Positions 8,903 to 17,302 of a stretch of DNA of 64,000 bases are shown piece by piece; within the stretch, counting starts at the first letter, position 1, and every line of letters starts with the position of its first letter. Made by a program: the position numbers and the translations under genes. The DNA is from Propionimicrobium sp. PCR01-08-3. GTDB lineage: Bacteria > Actinomycetota > Actinomycetes > Propionibacteriales > Propionibacteriaceae. The stretch is from positions 1,426,001 to 1,490,000 of the forward strand of contig NZ_CP127390.1 of NCBI RefSeq assembly GCF_030286045.1, in the 5' to 3' direction. The notes beneath the pieces are model-generated. The model worked only from the letters and a program-made list of their open reading frames with translations. It was not told the origin of the DNA and ran no database searches.

Positions 8903-9597
8903 AGGTTCAGGCGGCTCTTGAGTTCGTGCCGAATGTCCTTGCCCTGAGTGACATAAAGCGCGAGCAGCGAGCCCAAGCTGATGATGATGCACACCATCGA
9001 GGGACCTGCCACGCCGACCCAGCCGAGCACCAGAAAGACAATCGGCACCAGCCCGAGCAGGGCGGTCAGCCCGCTGTACACAATGTATTCCGACGCGTCG
9101 ATCTGCATCGCCTCCACCGCGATGAGCAGCGCCATGACCGAGAACCCGCACAGGCACGGCACCGCCCAGGTCAATGACCAGCCGTACCATCCGGTCAGGT
9201 AATCCCAGTAGACGCACACCAGGGCGACCACCACGACCAGGTAGACGGTGCCCTTGGCGATATTGCGGCGTTTGCGTGCCGCCATCATCACCACCAGCCA
9301 CATCGCCGTCAGGCCCAGCCACACCGAACGCCAGATGCCGATACTGTCGGATTGCCTGCCGAACAGCAGTTGTGCGGCAAAAGAGGCGGCGATCACGGCC
9401 AGCGAAATCCAGAACAGCAGTCGGAATGCCCGCTTTCGGGAGTATCGCAGCCGGATCACCGGCAGCGGATCGACAGGCTGGCCGCCCTCACCACGCGATT
9501 CGGACCCTGCGGTCACCGTGATCAGTGGTTTGCCGCACAACGGGCAATCTGACCAGCTGCCCACCACACGGGCATCGCACTCGGGACAAGTCTTCAT
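8899..9597 (-). CDS. DUF6320 membrane protein with N-terminal zinc ribbon
   Basis: A 232-residue integral membrane protein. It begins with a zinc-ribbon-like pair of CxxC motifs (CPEC near residue 4 and CPLC near residue 19), then a short linker and about six or seven hydrophobic helices. This matches the DUF6320 family, which is usually found downstream of an acyltransferase and a hydrolase, as here. The start is set at 9597 because its ATG overlaps the stop of the upstream acyltransferase (ATGA), the arrangement seen at each junction of this operon. The function is unknown; a membrane partner in acyl or lipid transfer is an inference from context only. Confidence 0.75.
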   Translation of the reverse strand: MKTCPECDARVVGSWSDCPLCGKPLITVTAGSESRGEGGQPVDPLPVIRLRYSRKRAFRLLFWISLAVIAASFAAQLLFGRQSDSIGIWRSVWLGLTAMWLVVMMAARKRRNIAKGTVYLVVVVALVCVYWDYLTGWYGWSLTWAVPCLCGFSVMALLIAVEAMQIDASEYIVYSGLTALLGLVPIVFLVLGWVGVAGPSMVCIIISLGSLLALYVTQGKDIRHELKSRLNL

Positions 9598-11018
9598 CGC
9601 TCGGCCCGCCACTGCGCTCGGTGCGCGCCCGGGCCGGCGGCTTCGAGTTCTTCCTCGGTCACCCGGGTGGCCGCCACCGTCACATCGACGCCACGGGAGG
9701 TGAGCAACCGCGTGAACTCCCTGACGTGATCGGTTTCGACGAATGGGGACGTGAAGCTGATGGCCAGAACCCCATCGTGAGAAACCGCACAGAACTGCGG
9801 ACGAATGGCGGATACGTGCAGCCAGACGCGTCCGATATGGGCATCAGCGGGCTTCGGAAACCTTATCGGGCCGAGATTGGAGATCGCGACGGTCAACCCG
9901 CGGTTGTTGGATCGGTTGATCAGCCCGAGAATCACGTCCTTGAGGATTCTCGGCACGATGCGCAGGGCGGGCATGCGTTCGAACCGGATCAGGCGGCGAA
10001 GCTTCGCGTCGAGGGCGTGCGGGGTGATCTTCTCGCGGAACTGTTCGTCCAGTTCTCGGCTGATAGTCGAGATGTCATCCAGGTGTTGCCCATAGGTGTA
10101 TTCGAGCCGGGTCGTGGCGAAGAAATTCCGCGGGGACGCCGAGGGAAAAAACTGACGCAGATTGACCGGCACCGAGACCGACAACGTGCGCGCCTTGCCC
10201 AGGTCGGGCGTCGCGAGCCGGATCGATTCGAAGAACAACGCTGTCAGGTAGATGGTGAGGGATACGCCTTCGCCCCGGGCGAGCGCCAGCGCCTGGCTGA
10301 CCGGCATGGTCAACTCCACCACCCGTGGACGCCGGTCAGGGGTGCGGGTGCCCTTCACCTGATAAACCGCTCCCGCCGCGGGGTGGACGACGCGCTCAGC
10401 CGCACCCGGTGTCGGTACTGGTGCCGTTGCCGGTGCTGGTGAAGGGCCGTCATCTGCATCAGGCTCGAACAGGTGCCAGCGCCGAAAGTAGGTGGTGAAG
10501 CTGTCGGTGGTCAGTCCACGCTCGGCCCCCGGAACACCTTCCCTGGCCGGATCCGGGTGCGGCTCCGGTTCACCGGCTGCGGTGTTGTCTGCGGGGCCCG
10601 GGTGCAGGAGCCGGACGTACTCGTCCAACAGATCAACCAGGAACCACGACGCCCCGGTGCCGTCCGAAAGTGCATGAAAGACCTCGAGGATGACCCGCCG
10701 ATGATGGTAGGCCACCCGGAACAGCAGCGTCCGGCGGTCGGGCTGATAGATGGGTGAGCAGGTCGGCAGCCGGTCGGGCGTCACCTCCGGGCGCAGGTCG
10801 CTGTCTTGCAGGTAGTACCAGAAAATGCCGCTGCGCAGCACTGCGTGGTACAGGGGGTAGCGGTCATAGGTGGTGTTCAGGGCTTGCTGCAGAGTCTCGG
10901 GCCGAACCGGCTCGTCCAGTTCGGCGCTCAATCTGAAGACCTTGGGATCGGATTCGCTGCGCGCGGCCAAGAAGATATTGGACGCATTGTCGAGCCGTAC
11001 CCAGGTTCTGCGGGTCAT
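9594..11018 (-). CDS. Condensation-domain-like / alcohol acetyltransferase family protein
   Basis: A 474-residue protein of the CoA-dependent acyltransferase superfamily (condensation, PapA and wax-ester synthase fold). The catalytic HxxxDG motif is present as HALSDGTG near residue 137. A second structural motif typical of these enzymes, around residue 255, precedes the second half of the fold. A Pro/Ala-rich insert (SPAPATAPVPTPG) splits the two lobes. Members of this group esterify alcohols or lipids with acyl-CoA donors. The start overlaps the end of the hydrolase by 4 nt and the end overlaps the DUF6320 start by 4 nt, so the three genes form a tightly coupled operon. The substrate cannot be read from sequence; export or modification of a lipid or polyketide-like molecule is plausible. 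Confidence 0.7.
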   Translation of the reverse strand: MTRRTWVRLDNASNIFLAARSESDPKVFRLSAELDEPVRPETLQQALNTTYDRYPLYHAVLRSGIFWYYLQDSDLRPEVTPDRLPTCSPIYQPDRRTLLFRVAYHHRRVILEVFHALSDGTGASWFLVDLLDEYVRLLHPGPADNTAAGEPEPHPDPAREGVPGAERGLTTDSFTTYFRRWHLFEPDADDGPSPAPATAPVPTPGAAERVVHPAAGAVYQVKGTRTPDRRPRVVELTMPVSQALALARGEGVSLTIYLTALFFESIRLATPDLGKARTLSVSVPVNLRQFFPSASPRNFFATTRLEYTYGQHLDDISTISRELDEQFREKITPHALDAKLRRLIRFERMPALRIVPRILKDVILGLINRSNNRGLTVAISNLGPIRFPKPADAHIGRVWLHVSAIRPQFCAVSHDGVLAISFTSPFVETDHVREFTRLLTSRGVDVTVAATRVTEEELEAAGPGAHRAQWRAER

Positions 11019-12010
11019 GACGGCTCGGGCTCCGGTGCCTGAACCACGGTTATCTGCCCTCCGTCGGTCACCCCGCCGGCCCGCGTGCCTTCATCGAGAA
11101 AGTCGTTGATGACCTCATACCCTTCGCGAAGTACACGGGCGAACCGGGGCAAGGTGATGAATCCGTGCAGGGCGCCGTTCACCCGGTAGACCGAGGCGTC
11201 GTTGCCCGCGTCTGCGAGGGCACGTCCATAGGCCTCGCCCTCGTCGTGCAGCAGATCGAGTTCGGCGGTGACGACCAGCGTTTTCGGTTGCCCGGATAAG
11301 TCGGTGGCCATCAGCGGAGCGACCCGCCAGTCGCGACGCTGCTCGCGGTCGGGTACATAAAGATCGAAGTAGTCCTCAACCTCGAGATTGGTCAATCGGT
11401 AATCGTCGCCATGTGTGCGAACCGATGCGAATGGTGAGGTTGCCGGATCGTGATCCCAGTGGGTCACCGGATAGAGCAGAATCTGCCTAGTCACGCCGCG
11501 ATGCCCGTTCTTCTTCAGCAGGAGCGAGACCACCGCGGCCAGGTTGCCGCCTGCCGAATCTCCGACCAGGACGATCCGGTCTGCATCGTTGACACCCGCA
11601 CGACCCGGATCGTCCAGCAATAGCCGGGTGACCTGATAGCAATCGTCCAAACCGGCGGGAAACGGGTGCTCGGGCGCCAACCGGTAGTCAACCGAGATCA
11701 CCACACAGCCCGTCAGATCCGCCATCGTCGCGCATGCGGGGGTGTAGCTCTCGATATCTCCGGTCACCCAACCACCGCCATGGAAGAACAGCAGCACGTC
11801 ATCACGCCGGCGCTCCTTGGGCTGGAAGACGCGTGCGGGAATCGGGTGACTGCCGTCGTCCGAGACGATCTGCTCGTCGAGCGCAAGGTACTTCGGCCGG
11901 GGCAACTCGGCCATTTGGCGCTGCAGACGCCGCACCTTCTCATAGTCTTCCCGCATGTCGACCCTGGGCGCCGCGAAGAGTCTCAGAACCGCCTGAAGGA
12001 GCCGGTTCAT
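11015..12010 (-). CDS. Alpha/beta hydrolase of the hormone-sensitive lipase (Aes-like) family
   Basis: A 331-residue esterase. The oxyanion-hole motif HGGGW lies near residue 74, followed by DYRLAPEHPFPA near 105 and the nucleophile elbow GDSAGG with its serine near 146. The acidic residue lies in the TAELDLLHDEG block and the histidine in NGALHGF near 287. These are the defining motifs of the HSL family of carboxylesterases. A GTG at 12028 is in frame, but I prefer ATG 12010 because it overlaps the stop of a short leaderless ORF (ATGA), which would couple its translation. It is the first structural gene of the hydrolase-acyltransferase-DUF6320 operon, so it probably hydrolyses or edits an ester made by its neighbour (inference). 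Confidence 0.85.
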   Translation of the reverse strand: MNRLLQAVLRLFAAPRVDMREDYEKVRRLQRQMAELPRPKYLALDEQIVSDDGSHPIPARVFQPKERRRDDVLLFFHGGGWVTGDIESYTPACATMADLTGCVVISVDYRLAPEHPFPAGLDDCYQVTRLLLDDPGRAGVNDADRIVLVGDSAGGNLAAVVSLLLKKNGHRGVTRQILLYPVTHWDHDPATSPFASVRTHGDDYRLTNLEVEDYFDLYVPDREQRRDWRVAPLMATDLSGQPKTLVVTAELDLLHDEGEAYGRALADAGNDASVYRVNGALHGFITLPRFARVLREGYEVINDFLDEGTRAGGVTDGGQITVVQAPEPEPS

Positions 12011-12039
12011 GGAAGGTCCGTCATGCACAGCTCAGCCAT
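12007..12039 (-). CDS. Short leaderless leader ORF (10 codons) coupled to the hydrolase gene
   Basis: ATG at 12039 opens a ten-residue peptide, MAELCMTDLP, whose TGA overlaps the hydrolase ATG (12010) as ATGA. The ATG is six bases after a TAAGCT -10 box, so a transcript would start at it and translate it without a ribosome binding site. The hydrolase start itself lacks a good Shine-Dalgarno site, so ribosomes leaving this mini-ORF could re-initiate on it. Small leaderless ORFs of this kind are known in actinobacteria; the peptide itself is probably not functional. The evidence is geometric only. Confidence 0.45.
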   Translation of the reverse strand: MAELCMTDLP

Positions 12040-12045
12040 GAGGAC

Positions 12046-12051
12046 AGCTTA
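12046..12051 (-). promoter_or_regulatory. -10 element in front of the hydrolase operon
   Basis: On the minus strand TAAGCT (TAnnnT) is followed by six bases and the ATG of the short leader ORF. It has the same geometry as several other leaderless promoters in this window. Confidence 0.45.
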
Positions 12052-12303
12052 CGGTGCCCGCAAACCTCTGCGGCCTGCGATTCGGGCGAACAAAATGATG
12101 CCTGGTTGCGGCAACTCTTCAAAAAATTTGCGGAGGCCCGGCACCCGAACTTCCCACGTTCTCGGCGACCGTACCGGGGCAGGGAAGAAAGCCCGACTAT
12201 AGGATCACGATACGCGCGCCGCCCCGGCTCATGATGATCGGGGTTACCCTGCTGGGGGGCGGTCAAGCCCCGAACGAAACGTAGCAAGAAAGCCAGGACA
12301 TTA

Positions 12304-13662
12304 ATGTCGGACACCTCGCCGACCGACGCGACAGTGGCAGAGCCCGCCGTCGAACCGGAACAACTAAGAAGAGCGGTATTGGCCTCGTCAGTCGGCTCCG
12401 CCCTCGAGTATTACGACTTCTACATCTACGGGCTCGCCACGGCGCTCATCATCGGGCCCTTGTTCTTCGCCCCGATCGGGGCGTCGGCCAGCCTGATCGC
12501 GTCGTTCGGCACCTACGCCGTCGGCTTCGCGGCCCGGCCGATCGGCGGCATCGTCTTCGGCCATCTCGGTGACAAGCTCGGGCGCAAGGTCATTCTGATC
12601 ACCACCATCTGTCTGATGGGTGGCTCAAGCTTCTTGATCGGTGTGCTGCCCACCTATGCAACCGCGGGCATTGTCGCCCCCATTCTGCTGATCCTGCTAC
12701 GGATCGTTCAGGGACTCGGCGCCGGGGCCGAGCAGGCCGGCGCGACGGTGCTGGTGTCGGAGTTCGCTCCGCCGAAGCGACGCGGTTTCTTCGCCGCGTT
12801 GCCGTTCGTCGGGATTCAGATCGGCACTCTGATCGGCGCAGGTACGTTCGCGCTGTTGGGCCTGGCCAGCACCGACATTCTGCACGGCTGGCTGTGGCGA
12901 GTGCCCTTCCTATGCGGCGCCATCCTGGTCTTCGTCGCCGTCTACATCCGGTCGAAATTGAAGGAGTCGCCGGCCTACGTCGCCTTCGAACAGGCCAGCG
13001 CCCAAAAGGACGAGCCGGTCAAGATGGGGCTCGGCGAGGCCCTGCGTACCTCACATCGCAACATCCTGATCGGTATCGGGCTGCGAATGGCCGAGAACGG
13101 CAACTCCACCATCTATTCGGCACTGCTCATCGCCTTCCTCGGCACCGTGCCGGCCTTCGAGGGACGCACCGCCACCATCGGGCCGTCGGGAGCCGTGGTG
13201 GCCGCGGTCGTCGCGATCTTCACGGTGGTCGGCTTCGGTGCGCTCTCCGACAAGTTGGGACGCGTCAAGGTCTACCGCTTCGGTGCAGGCTTCCTGGTGC
13301 TGTTCTCGCTGCCAGCCTTCTACCTGCTCACTTTGGGGCATATCTGGCTGGTGCTCACCGTGATGGGCATCGGTATCGGAATCGGCGTGCAAGGCATGCT
13401 CGGCCCGCAGTGCTCGCTGATGCCCGAGCTGTTCGGCAACTCGCACCGCTACACCGGTGTCGCCTTGTCTCGCGAGGTATCCGCGGTGTTTGCCGGCGGT
13501 ATCGCCCCGATGCTGGGTGCCTGGTTCTTGCAGCTCACCAACAACGCGTGGTGGACGGTCGGCGCCTACGCACTGGTGCTGTCTCTCATCACTTTCTTGA
13601 CGACCTTCGTCACCCCGGAGACCGCGGGACGTTCGCTCACCGATCTGGAGGACGCCAAGTAA
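12304..13662 (+). CDS. MFS transporter, metabolite:H+ symporter (MHS) family
   Basis: A 452-residue transporter with twelve predicted membrane helices. The early EYYDFYIYG block near residue 35, the loop GHLGDKLGRK near 98 and the LLRIVQGLGAGAEQAG helix near 140 are the signatures of the MHS group (ShiA/ProP/KgtP-like), which moves organic acids or osmolytes with protons. The substrate cannot be told from sequence. The ATG at 12304 has a modest AGGA site upstream. The gene stands alone: it is divergent from the hydrolase operon and ends at a strong terminator hairpin. Confidence 0.85.
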   Translation: MSDTSPTDATVAEPAVEPEQLRRAVLASSVGSALEYYDFYIYGLATALIIGPLFFAPIGASASLIASFGTYAVGFAARPIGGIVFGHLGDKLGRKVILITTICLMGGSSFLIGVLPTYATAGIVAPILLILLRIVQGLGAGAEQAGATVLVSEFAPPKRRGFFAALPFVGIQIGTLIGAGTFALLGLASTDILHGWLWRVPFLCGAILVFVAVYIRSKLKESPAYVAFEQASAQKDEPVKMGLGEALRTSHRNILIGIGLRMAENGNSTIYSALLIAFLGTVPAFEGRTATIGPSGAVVAAVVAIFTVVGFGALSDKLGRVKVYRFGAGFLVLFSLPAFYLLTLGHIWLVLTVMGIGIGIGVQGMLGPQCSLMPELFGNSHRYTGVALSREVSAVFAGGIAPMLGAWFLQLTNNAWWTVGAYALVLSLITFLTTFVTPETAGRSLTDLEDAK

Positions 13663-13694
13663 CCCTCATCCAGGTAGCCGCCATGCACGGCGAA

Positions 13695-13740
13695 GCATCC
13701 TGGACCTCCCACAGCGGGGAGATCCAGGATGCCTTTGTTT
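13695..13740 (+). terminator. Rho-independent terminator after the MHS transporter
   Basis: GCATCCTGGA at 13695-13704 pairs perfectly with TCCAGGATGC at 13723-13732. An inner stem (TCCC with GGGA) lies inside it, and TTTGTTT follows. The stem lies 33 bases after the transporter stop codon. Confidence 0.8.
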
Positions 13741-13842
13741 CTGATCAGGGCGCCCCGGGCGGCCGTAAGCCGGCTCCGGCTCAGCGGTTCAGAGACCACG
13801 CCGACTGTTGCTCGTGAATAAGTCTCCGTGCCCGTTGATGCT

Positions 13843-14289
13843 CTAATTCGGGGTAATGGTGCCTTCCATTTTGGTGACCTTGATGGTGTATCCACTTTGC
13901 TCATAGGACACATCCATGAGTAGGATCTGTCCGCTATCAATCGATTCCGTCGCCATTTGCGCAGTGCCCGGTATCTGATTCAAATCGAAATCGATGGTGG
14001 GAGTCCAGCCGCTCTCATACAGTTCCACGAGCAGGTAGTCATAAAGGTCTTGGGTTACCGATTCGCTTTCGTAGGTGTACTCCTGGTACGCGCCATCGCT
14101 GCCTGTCCCGCTCGACACCCCGTTCACCTTGCGTTCACCGACCACGGAGTTCACCGAGGGAATACTGTCATTGTCGAATTCATAGGCTTGCAACTTCTCC
14201 GCTTTGCCGCAGCCCGTGAGTATCAATAGTCCACACGCAAGTGCCATTGCGATGATAGTGGAAGGAAACGTCTTGGTCGCAGATTTCAT
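13843..14289 (-). CDS. Small putative lipoprotein
   Basis: A 148-residue protein with a lipoprotein signal peptide: a basic start, a hydrophobic stretch, and the lipobox LTGC near residue 26. This suggests export and lipid anchoring at the outer face of the membrane. The mature part is acidic and Ser/Tyr-rich, with no motif I recognise. An AAAGGAA site precedes the ATG at 14289. The gene stands alone between two terminated or differently oriented genes. Its AT content is somewhat higher than that of its neighbours. Confidence 0.65.
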   Translation of the reverse strand: MKSATKTFPSTIIAMALACGLLILTGCGKAEKLQAYEFDNDSIPSVNSVVGERKVNGVSSGTGSDGAYQEYTYESESVTQDLYDYLLVELYESGWTPTIDFDLNQIPGTAQMATESIDSGQILLMDVSYEQSGYTIKVTKMEGTITPN

Positions 14290-14501
14290 GCCGGGAGTTC
14301 CTTTCGCTGTCTAAATGATGATAATAATGAGGCCGATGCGTGTGCGATGGGCCTATTTTGCAGATATATTGCGTCCCCGAATGTTGCATGTACTGGCGGC
14401 TGCCAATGTCAGTTCGTCGTAGCCGGTACATCATCGGGGAATGACCACAACGCTCCCGATGGCATCGTATCGACGCACGGGGTCGCGACAGGGGCTACTT
14501 G

Positions 14502-15221
14502 CTACTCAAGTCCGAAATAACCCGGGTCGTCCAGAAAGCGCCGATACAGCGCGACCGACATCAGGTCTTTCCACTCGCGCCGGCAAAAGCCCGTTTCGTC
14601 CAACTCGACGATCTGGGCACCCGGAATCGCAGCGAGGATGGGGGAGTGCGTCGCCATCAGGACCTGGATCCCCTCATCGCGCAGCCCGCCGATCTGGTTT
14701 GCCAGAGTGATCTGTGACATGAACGACAGACCTGCTTCGGGCTCGTCGAGCACCAAGAAGCCGCCGCGCCCGGCCATGTGGACGAGCTTCTGATCGAGCA
14801 GCGCATTGAACGCCTGGCCGTGCGACAGCTCGTGATACGGAGCGTCCGCCCCGGGATGTTCTTCGAGGTAGGTCAGCAGCCCGTGCATGGTCTCGGCCCG
14901 GACGAAGTACCCCCAGCGCGACTGCCTGATGCCGCGTATCAGCGCGAGATGCTCGTGCAACCGGGATTCGGTCGGACGATCGGACGGCCGCTCGTTCGTG
15001 CTGCCGCCCTCCGCGCTCAGCCCGTAGGCCATCGCGACCGCCTCGATGATGGTCGATTTGCCGACCCCATTCTCACCGACCAGGATGGTCAGCTCCGTCA
15101 ACTCCAAGCCGTCGCGCAGCAGCTGCGCGACCGGCGCCATGCTGAAGGGCCAGCCGCGCCGTTCATCGTCGATCGGAGCCGCGACTATCTCGCGCACCGG
15201 TAACGCGCTGAAAGCGTTCAT
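14502..15221 (-). CDS. AAA family ATPase (AAA_21/ABC-like)
   Basis: A 239-residue ABC-like ATPase without membrane segments. Walker A is GENGVGKST near residue 32, an LSHGQ signature-like motif lies near 130, and Walker B is FLVLDEPEAG near 155. The switch ATHSP follows near 190. This is the single-domain AAA_21 type often found next to toxin or defence genes. A start at 15266 is possible, but it would overlap the VapC gene by 35 bases; ATG 15221 lies 11 bases after the VapC stop and fits an operon. The role is unknown. The arrangement vapB-vapC-ATPase may be a three-gene unit or chance. Confidence 0.7.
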   Translation of the reverse strand: MNAFSALPVREIVAAPIDDERRGWPFSMAPVAQLLRDGLELTELTILVGENGVGKSTIIEAVAMAYGLSAEGGSTNERPSDRPTESRLHEHLALIRGIRQSRWGYFVRAETMHGLLTYLEEHPGADAPYHELSHGQAFNALLDQKLVHMAGRGGFLVLDEPEAGLSFMSQITLANQIGGLRDEGIQVLMATHSPILAAIPGAQIVELDETGFCRREWKDLMSVALYRRFLDDPGYFGLE

Positions 15222-15231
15222 TTCGTCGTGT

Positions 15232-15627
15232 TCAACTAACCAGACTGATCTTGGCAGCATGTCCACCCGAGTGGGCGAGGCGAGAATCTGCGGTCAAGAG
15301 TTCTGCGCTCAATAACTCTGCAAGCGCGAGATAGGCCGCGTCATAGGCAGTAGCGTTGTCACGCAGTTCCCAGATCCGGTCGGCCAAGGTCTGATGAGAA
15401 AAGAAACGGATATTGAGATCCGCCAACAAGTCCAAGGCCTCTTCAGCAGCCTCCACTGACGTCACCTTGGCCAAGACTCGTCGTCGCAGTACTTGGATGA
15501 CTTCTACGGTCAAAAGCTCGGGAGCAGCGATCTGCCAGCGTGCTTTCTCCAGGTGCTCTTGGACCCCGGAAGAAAGCCTTAAGGACAATGTCAGCTCGAC
15601 CGCAGCAGAAGCATCAAGGACGATCAT
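15232..15627 (-). CDS. vapC: VapC-like PIN-domain toxin
   Basis: A 131-residue PIN-domain ribonuclease. The conserved acidic residues are visible: D5 in VLDASAAVE, the glutamate in LLTVEVIQ near residue 42, the aspartate in AYDAAYLALAE near 95, and the aspartate in TADSRLA near 113. Together they form the metal site of VapC toxins, which cut tRNA or rRNA. The gene overlaps the antitoxin by 4 nt, the standard toxin-antitoxin layout. All key residues are present, so the toxin is probably functional. Confidence 0.88.
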   Translation of the reverse strand: MIVLDASAAVELTLSLRLSSGVQEHLEKARWQIAAPELLTVEVIQVLRRRVLAKVTSVEAAEEALDLLADLNIRFFSHQTLADRIWELRDNATAYDAAYLALAELLSAELLTADSRLAHSGGHAAKISLVS

Positions 15628-15854
15628 CGCGCGTCACGTTCAGCACGCACGGATTCTGCGGCAGTCTCGCCGTTATAGGGCTGGATCGGACGATTGCTGA
15701 AGCGTTCGCGCAACTCTGTCTCAGTAGGTACCGTCATCGCTCGCCTCAATTCACTCAAGGCCAGTTCCGACAAAGTGACGCCTTCACGCGCAGCGCGCGC
15801 TTTGAGCTGACGATGCAGATCTTCGGGGACATTTCGCACCTGAATCATGGACAT
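15624..15854 (-). CDS. vapB: VapB/FitA-like ribbon-helix-helix antitoxin
   Basis: A 76-residue antitoxin. Residues 1-40 (IQVRNVPEDLHRQLKARAA then GVTLSELALSELRR) form the ribbon-helix-helix DNA-binding part typical of FitA/Arc-like antitoxins. The charged C-terminus would wrap the toxin. A perfect 13-bp palindrome sits immediately upstream of the ATG and is a likely autoregulatory operator. The stop overlaps the VapC start by 4 nt. Confidence 0.85.
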   Translation of the reverse strand: MSMIQVRNVPEDLHRQLKARAAREGVTLSELALSELRRAMTVPTETELRERFSNRPIQPYNGETAAESVRAERDAR

Positions 15855-15867
15855 GCATCAATGATGC
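15855..15867. promoter_or_regulatory. Palindromic operator candidate for the VapBC operon
   Basis: GCATCAATGATGC is a perfect inverted repeat (GCATCA, one-base centre, TGATGC) that abuts the antitoxin start codon. Ribbon-helix-helix antitoxins bind such palindromes to repress their own operon. Confidence 0.5.
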
Positions 15868-15902
15868 GTTCATCACGATCACATGCGCAAGGCGGTCAGC
15901 AC

Positions 15903-17276
15903 TCAGGCCAGCAGCGCGCCCAGTTCGCGGGCGCGTGCACGTGCTCGGGCGCGGATCTCTGCGGTGTCGACGGCGGTGCAGTGGCCGTCGGCGACCACCT
16001 GGCGGCCCTCGACGTAGACCTCTGTGACGTCTTGGCCGGCGGCGCACTCGTAGAGGAAGGCCTCTTCGGAGTCGTAGCCTGCGGCGTCCGGGCCGTCCAT
16101 CGAGATCACCACCAGGTCTGCTCTCTTGCCGGTCTCGAGCGAGCCGATCACCTCGCCCAGCCCCATGGACGCCGCACCGCCGACGATCGCCATCTCCAGC
16201 GGCTCGCGGGGATCGATCTCGTTGCGGTTATGCCGGCCCACGCCCTCGACCAGCTGCTGGCCCACCCGGGCAATCATCGCGACTCGGAAAAGATCAAGCG
16301 TGCCCAGCATCGCGACCCCATCGGTGCCCAGGCCGATATCGACGCCGCGGCGGCGCATCCGGATGGCCGGTGCCGGACCGATCCCGAAGTTGCCCTTGGC
16401 GCAATGGCAGGCCGATACGCCGTGCCGGGCGTAGGCAGTGATGTCGGCGTCGCCGACCAGAACCGAATGCGCACCATGCAAGGTGTGGTCGAAGACCCCG
16501 ATCGATTGCAGATACTCGACCGGACGATGCCCGAAGTTCTCCAGGGCGTAGTCGATCTCGTAGGTGCCCTCCACCAGATGGGTGTGCACCTTGACGCCGC
16601 GGTCTTGGGCTTCGCGGTGTATGTCTTTCACCAGGCCGGTCGAGCAGGCGATGATCTGGCGCAGCGACATGCCTCCGGTCACCCGGATCGATCCGTCATC
16701 TGCGTGGGGGAGCGCCTCGACGACATTGATGTTGGCCTGCAGCGCCTGGTCGGCGCTCATCTGCATGCTGCCCGGGATCCGGTTGCCGCCGTCCATCGTC
16801 GACTGGGAAACCGCGCCGCGGATACCGGTCGTCCACGCGGCCTTGGCCATCGACAGCGGATACGGCCCGCCGGCCTCGAAGAAGGTCGTAGTGCCGGTCT
16901 CCAGCATGGTGGAGTAGGCCAGCAGCCCCGACAACTCGACATCGTCCTCCGAGAGGTTCGACTCGAACGGCACCAGGTATTCGACCCAGGTCGGCACCCG
17001 CAGATCGCCCTTGCGGCTCAACGCGGTCAGCAAGCCGCGCATCATGGTCTGTGCCGTGTGCAGGTGCGCGTCGACCAGGCCGGGGATCACGATCTGGCCA
17101 CCGAGGTCGCGTTTCGCGCTGGCGTTCACCCGGGCGCGCAGTTGATCGACCGGCCCGAGGTCGATGATCGCGCCATCGTTGATGGCGATCGCGCCATCGG
17201 CGATGACCGTGCCATCCGCGTCGAAGGTGACGATGAACGCGTGCTCAAGCAGCAGGTCTGCAACCTGGGGAGCCAT
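15903..17276 (-). CDS. Amidohydrolase, nucleobase-deaminase-like (TrzA/SAH-deaminase family)
   Basis: A 457-residue metal-dependent hydrolase. The metal site is visible as DAHLH near residue 69, KVHTHL near 235, HGAHS near 270, and LGTDG near 323. The layout matches the cytosine/guanine/SAH-deaminase branch of the amidohydrolase superfamily. It has a good GGAGGATC ribosome site and starts 26 bases after the ABC permease stop, as the last gene of the operon that begins with a nucleoside hydrolase. Context suggests deamination of an imported or released nucleobase; the exact substrate is not determined. Confidence 0.8.
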   Translation of the reverse strand: MAPQVADLLLEHAFIVTFDADGTVIADGAIAINDGAIIDLGPVDQLRARVNASAKRDLGGQIVIPGLVDAHLHTAQTMMRGLLTALSRKGDLRVPTWVEYLVPFESNLSEDDVELSGLLAYSTMLETGTTTFFEAGGPYPLSMAKAAWTTGIRGAVSQSTMDGGNRIPGSMQMSADQALQANINVVEALPHADDGSIRVTGGMSLRQIIACSTGLVKDIHREAQDRGVKVHTHLVEGTYEIDYALENFGHRPVEYLQSIGVFDHTLHGAHSVLVGDADITAYARHGVSACHCAKGNFGIGPAPAIRMRRRGVDIGLGTDGVAMLGTLDLFRVAMIARVGQQLVEGVGRHNRNEIDPREPLEMAIVGGAASMGLGEVIGSLETGKRADLVVISMDGPDAAGYDSEEAFLYECAAGQDVTEVYVEGRQVVADGHCTAVDTAEIRARARARARELGALLA

Positions 17277-17302
17277 GATCCTCCAAAATAGCTAGTGAGA
17301 TG

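Noticed and set aside
15540-17291. A 583-codon frame antisense to the amidohydrolase.
   Set aside because: The minus-strand protein has full metal-site motifs; the antisense frame has none.
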